Positions 61,474-64,000 of a stretch of 64,000 nucleotides of DNA are shown here, piece by piece. A program made the translations under genes and the position numbers. How positions within the stretch are numbered: the first letter of the stretch is position 1; every line of letters begins with the position of its first letter. The DNA comes from Candidatus Polarisedimenticolia bacterium (GTDB lineage Bacteria > Acidobacteriota > Polarisedimenticolia > Gp22-AA2 > AA152): NCBI GenBank assembly GCA_036004685.1, contig DASYRE010000051.1:1-64000 (forward strand). The letters run 5' to 3'. The notes below the pieces were generated by a model. The model was not told the origin of the DNA, made no database searches, and worked only from the letters and a program-made list of their open reading frames with translations.

Positions 61474-61791
61474 TCAGTGAGGCGTCCTTGAAATCGCCAT
61501 CTTGAGGGCGCCAAGCGCTGCCCCGCCCCCGACCCCCGCGAGCACGTGATCGAAGGCCGCTCCCGCCACGATGCCGATCCCGATTCCGACCGCCACCCAA
61601 TGGAGAGCCAGACCTCGCGTCGCCGGATGGTTCCTGCCGGCGACCAGGAGCACGCAGCCCGCCAACAGCACACCGCTGACTCCGGCCAGCTCTCCCTTGT
61701 GGCGGAGATCGTCGGCGACCGTGAGGAAGCCGATCGCCGCGCCGAGGATGAGCACGATCCCGGCGACCGCGGTCCATCGCGAGCCCGCCAC
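61474..61791 (-). CDS. Small membrane protein, probable GTG start
   Basis: About 105 residues with four hydrophobic segments (VAGIVLILGAAIGFLTV, GVSGVLLAGCVLLVAG, LHWVAVGIGIGIVAGAAF, GVGGGAALGALKMAI). A GTG at 61791 one base after the GNAT stop, with GGGGGAAAGGG upstream, is the likely start; upstream codons overlap the GNAT gene. No family is recognised. Confidence 0.65.
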   Translation of the reverse strand: MAGSRWTAVAGIVLILGAAIGFLTVADDLRHKGELAGVSGVLLAGCVLLVAGRNHPATRGLALHWVAVGIGIGIVAGAAFDHVLAGVGGGAALGALKMAISRTPH

Positions 61792-61792
61792 G

Positions 61793-62335
61793 TCAGCCCT
61801 TTCCCCCCTCTTCGCCGGGTCCCTCGACGACGTAAGCATACAGCCGCTGGTCGATCACGCAGCCGTCTTTGATGGCGCTGCGCCTCAAGCGGGCCTCGCA
61901 CACGTAGCCGGCCTTCTCCAGGACGCGAAAGGAAGCAGCGTTCCATTCGTACGGCACGGCAAACACCCGCGTCAAGCCGTGCTCCCGGATCGCCAAGGCC
62001 GTGACCGCCGCGAGCGCCTCGGTCATGATGCCGCGCCCCCAGAGCGGCTCCGCCAGCCAGTAGCCGATCTCGGCCGAGACGCGCTCCACGTCGCCATGAA
62101 GCCTGAAGCCGATCCCGCCGACCGCCGCTTCGTCCACAACGATGGCGAACACCGTCTCCGGATCGGCCGCCAGCGCCCGCCCGATGAACGCCCGAGCGTC
62201 CGCCAGCCGGTAGGGGTGAGGGAAAGCGTCGCGCAAATTGATCCATACACGCCGGTTGTCGGCGTGAGCGGCGAGCGACTCCGCGTCGCTTTCACGCCAG
62301 GAGCGAACCCGGCATTTCTCGAGATTCAGCTCCAC
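61793..62335 (-). CDS. GNAT-family N-acetyltransferase (RimJ/RimL type)
   Basis: About 180 residues from a GTG at 62335 preceded by AGGAGG at longer spacing. The RimJ/RimL pattern is clear: LRSW-like VRSWRESDAESLAAHADNRRVW at the start, AVGGIGFRLHGD, the acetyl-CoA loop EPLWGRGIMTEAL, and WNAASFRVLEKAGYVCEARLR. Likely substrates are N-terminal amines of proteins or small molecules. An ATG start further upstream (62410) is less likely since that extension is not conserved-looking. Confidence 0.87.
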   Translation of the reverse strand: MELNLEKCRVRSWRESDAESLAAHADNRRVWINLRDAFPHPYRLADARAFIGRALAADPETVFAIVVDEAAVGGIGFRLHGDVERVSAEIGYWLAEPLWGRGIMTEALAAVTALAIREHGLTRVFAVPYEWNAASFRVLEKAGYVCEARLRRSAIKDGCVIDQRLYAYVVEGPGEEGGKG

Positions 62336-62411
62336 GGTGGCTCTATGTCCTCCTGACTTTTCGCCGAGCGTCGAAGCGCGCCAGGCGCGCCGGATTGCTC
62401 GCGTGACCAAT

Positions 62412-62672
62412 TCAGCGGCGCTTCGCGGGCTTGGAAAGCCCTCGGGCGCCCGCGCGACGCTTCGACGGCTTCCGCGCCCGAGGCGGCGTCTTGGCTCTCC
62501 GCGGCTTGCTGGCGCCTCGCTTCACCTTCTTCCCGGCCATGGGACGGACGCGCTCAGGCAGCTCGGCCCCTCCCGTTTCACGATTCCACTCCTCGTAGGT
62601 CTGAGGTGAGATCTCGCCCTTGACCAGCAACTCCGCGAACTTCCTCCGCTGCGCCTTGCTCTTGAATGGCAT
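62412..62672 (-). CDS. Small basic protein (MPFKSKAQRRKF type)
   Basis: An 86-residue protein. The N-terminus (MPFKSKAQRRKFAELLVKGE, then ISPQTYEEWNRETG and LPERV) is a recurrent small module also seen in phage-related and soil genomes, of unknown role. The last 35 residues are a Lys/Arg/Ala/Pro-rich tail (KPSKRRAGARG), suggesting nucleic-acid binding. The gap 62673-62936 upstream holds no gene. Confidence 0.72.
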   Translation of the reverse strand: MPFKSKAQRRKFAELLVKGEISPQTYEEWNRETGGAELPERVRPMAGKKVKRGASKPRRAKTPPRARKPSKRRAGARGLSKPAKRR

Positions 62673-62936
62673 GGGTGATCTTGCCCGCTCAAAGCGATAC
62701 GTGCTGGGACGCGGAATGTCCGCATCGACAAATCAGATTGTCAGTCATTTCCCTTCCTCTCCGCCATTGTTTGCTGCCAAGAGGTCCTCTCCACGCGACG
62801 CGACGACGCTCGAATATAGATCTTCCGAGGCCTCCTCAACCAGCGGCGAGCCTGAGGCCCGGCCCGAATGTGGCTCGTGACGGAGGCGGACAGTCGCTCC
62901 CGTGTCTTCTGGATGGCCGGCGAGATCGGATTCGAT

Positions 62937-64000
62937 TCAATGGTCCGGAGGCCGGGGGGGCAAGGAGACCAGGAGCTTCGCGAGGACGCTGGGGTTCACG
63001 GGCTTGACGAGGTGGTGATCGAAGCCGGCCTCGAGAGTCCGCTTCTTGTCGGTCTCCTGGCCCCAGCCGGTCACCGCCATGAGAACGATGTCCTTCCCCC
63101 AAGGCTGTTGGCGGATGTGCCGCGCCACGTCGTAGCCGTTCGTCTTCGGCATGCCGATGTCCAGCAGCGCCACGGCGGGGCGGAACTGGTCGGCAGCTTC
63201 CAGGGCTTGCAGCCCGTCGTAGGCCGAACGGGTCTCGTAGCCCATGATCTCCAGCATCATGCTCAGGCTGGCGGCCGCATCCTTGTTGTCGTCCGCCACC
63301 AGAATGCGGCACCGCTTCGCGCCGGCGGGTCTCGGGGGATCTTCCCTCGGAGGCCTCTCATCGGACGTCTTCTCATCGGCCTTCGACGGTTGCCGGGTCC
63401 TCGTCTCAGCGATTGGCAGCCTGACGATGAATTCACTCCCCTTGCCCGGACCGTCGCTGCGGGCCTCGATGCGCCCTCCGTGCATCTCCAACAATCTCTT
63501 GACCAGCATCAAGCCGATCCCCAGCCCGCCGTGGGCGCGCTCCAGCGACCGATCCACTTGCGTGAACGGCTCGAAGATGTGCGGCAGCATCTCCTCTGGA
63601 ATGCCGATGCCGGTGTCGCGCACCGAGATCACCGCTTCCGCTCCCTGGCGCTCGGCGGCCAGCGAAATGCGGCTTCCGCGCTCGGAGAACTTGGCGGCGT
63701 TGCTCAACAGGTTCGAGAACACCTGCGCCAAGCGCATCAGATCGGCGTCCAGGACGATGGGCTCGCGCGCCGGCGCGAAGTCGAGCTGCTGGCCCGACCG
63801 ATCGATCACCGCCTGGCTCGTTTCCACCGCAGCCCGCAAGGCCTTCGCCAGCTCCACGCGCTCCTTCCGCAGACCGAGCCGGTTCCTGGTGATGCGCGAC
63901 ACGTCCATCAGGTCGTCGATCAGCCGCGCCATCTGCTGCATCTGACGATCGATGACGTCCCGCGCCCACTGCACTTCCGGCGTCCGCGGCCCCTTGAGGC
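62937..64000 (-). CDS. Hybrid histidine kinase, 5' part outside the window
   Basis: At least 354 residues. The visible part begins in the HisKA second helix (QWARDVIDRQMQQMARLIDDLMDVSRI), then an ATPase domain (NLLSNAAKFSERG, DTGIGIPEEMLPHIFEPF, GGLGIGLMLVKRLLEMHGG), a linker, and a complete receiver (LVADDNKDAA, ALLDIGMPKTNG, AVTGWGQE, HHLVKPVNP). It closely resembles the kinase at 51233-53056. The catalytic His is beyond the window edge. Confidence 0.93.
   Translation of the reverse strand, partial: LKGPRTPEVQWARDVIDRQMQQMARLIDDLMDVSRITRNRLGLRKERVELAKALRAAVETSQAVIDRSGQQLDFAPAREPIVLDADLMRLAQVFSNLLSNAAKFSERGSRISLAAERQGAEAVISVRDTGIGIPEEMLPHIFEPFTQVDRSLERAHGGLGIGLMLVKRLLEMHGGRIEARSDGPGKGSEFIVRLPIAETRTRQPSKADEKTSDERPPREDPPRPAGAKRCRILVADDNKDAAASLSMMLEIMGYETRSAYDGLQALEAADQFRPAVALLDIGMPKTNGYDVARHIRQQPWGKDIVLMAVTGWGQETDKKRTLEAGFDHHLVKPVNPSVLAKLLVSLPPRPPDH

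Overview
The window is GC-rich chromosomal DNA from a Gram-negative-type bacterium: it has diderm features (YceI lipoprotein, OmpA-type lipoprotein, BON lipoprotein, beta-barrel protein, cyclic beta-glucan synthase). The mixture of MASE1 hybrid kinases, a Ku/LigD pair with PE-LIG-POL order, a class D-like sortase with an LPXTG protein and many small stress proteins suggests an Acidobacteriota-like or other deep soil lineage. That placement is an inference; no rRNA or marker gene lies in the window. No tRNA, rRNA, CRISPR array, transposase or phage gene was seen.

Layout. 0-8 kb: edge of a coupled gene pair, a PPi-type phosphofructokinase divergent from glycogen phosphorylase, then a MASE1/GAF kinase with its LuxR-type regulator. 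8-16 kb: YceI lipoprotein, a stand-alone receiver with Glu in place of Asp, a class A PBP, a beta-barrel protein, a YqjD/YqjE/YqjK-like operon, and a sortase next to its LPXTG substrate. 16-25 kb: one giant cyclic beta-1,2-glucan synthase gene. 25-36 kb: a PAS kinase with a decayed ATPase domain, an NtrC-type sigma-54 activator, a HAD phosphatase, a 1100-residue hybrid kinase, and Ku-LigD. 36-40 kb: a run of small stress and envelope genes (BON, lmo0937-type, CBS, OmpA-like, basic proteins, DUF4383). 40-43 kb: a hybrid kinase whose N-terminus derives from CheB/CheR/PAS fusions. 43-49.5 kb: seven closely packed minus-strand genes, nearly all phosphate-transfer or phosphate-ester enzymes. 50-64 kb: CsbD, AI-2E transporter, further hybrid kinases, a Zn-ribbon-like protein, glycerate kinase and small accessory genes. 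Within this part, a patch at about 55.4-58.5 kb carries several frameshifted genes.

The most interesting pattern is regulatory. Twelve intergenic sites match the sigma-54 -24/-12 element (TGGCAC-N5-TTGC or close), correctly oriented and mostly 50-110 bases upstream of small stress or envelope genes: YceI, receiver, beta-barrel, YqjD operon, LPXTG/sortase, both CELCG proteins, HAD phosphatase, BON, lmo0937/CBS, DUF4383 and CsbD. The same gene types are general-stress genes elsewhere (RpoS- or SigB-dependent). An NtrC-type activator lies in the middle of the window. I infer a sigma-54-controlled envelope/general stress regulon. The second item of interest is the seven-gene phosphotransfer cluster: two thymidylate-kinase-like proteins, one with an altered P-loop, a SixA-type phosphatase, a metallophosphoesterase, a kinase-fold protein, DUF4956 and a phospholipase D-like protein.
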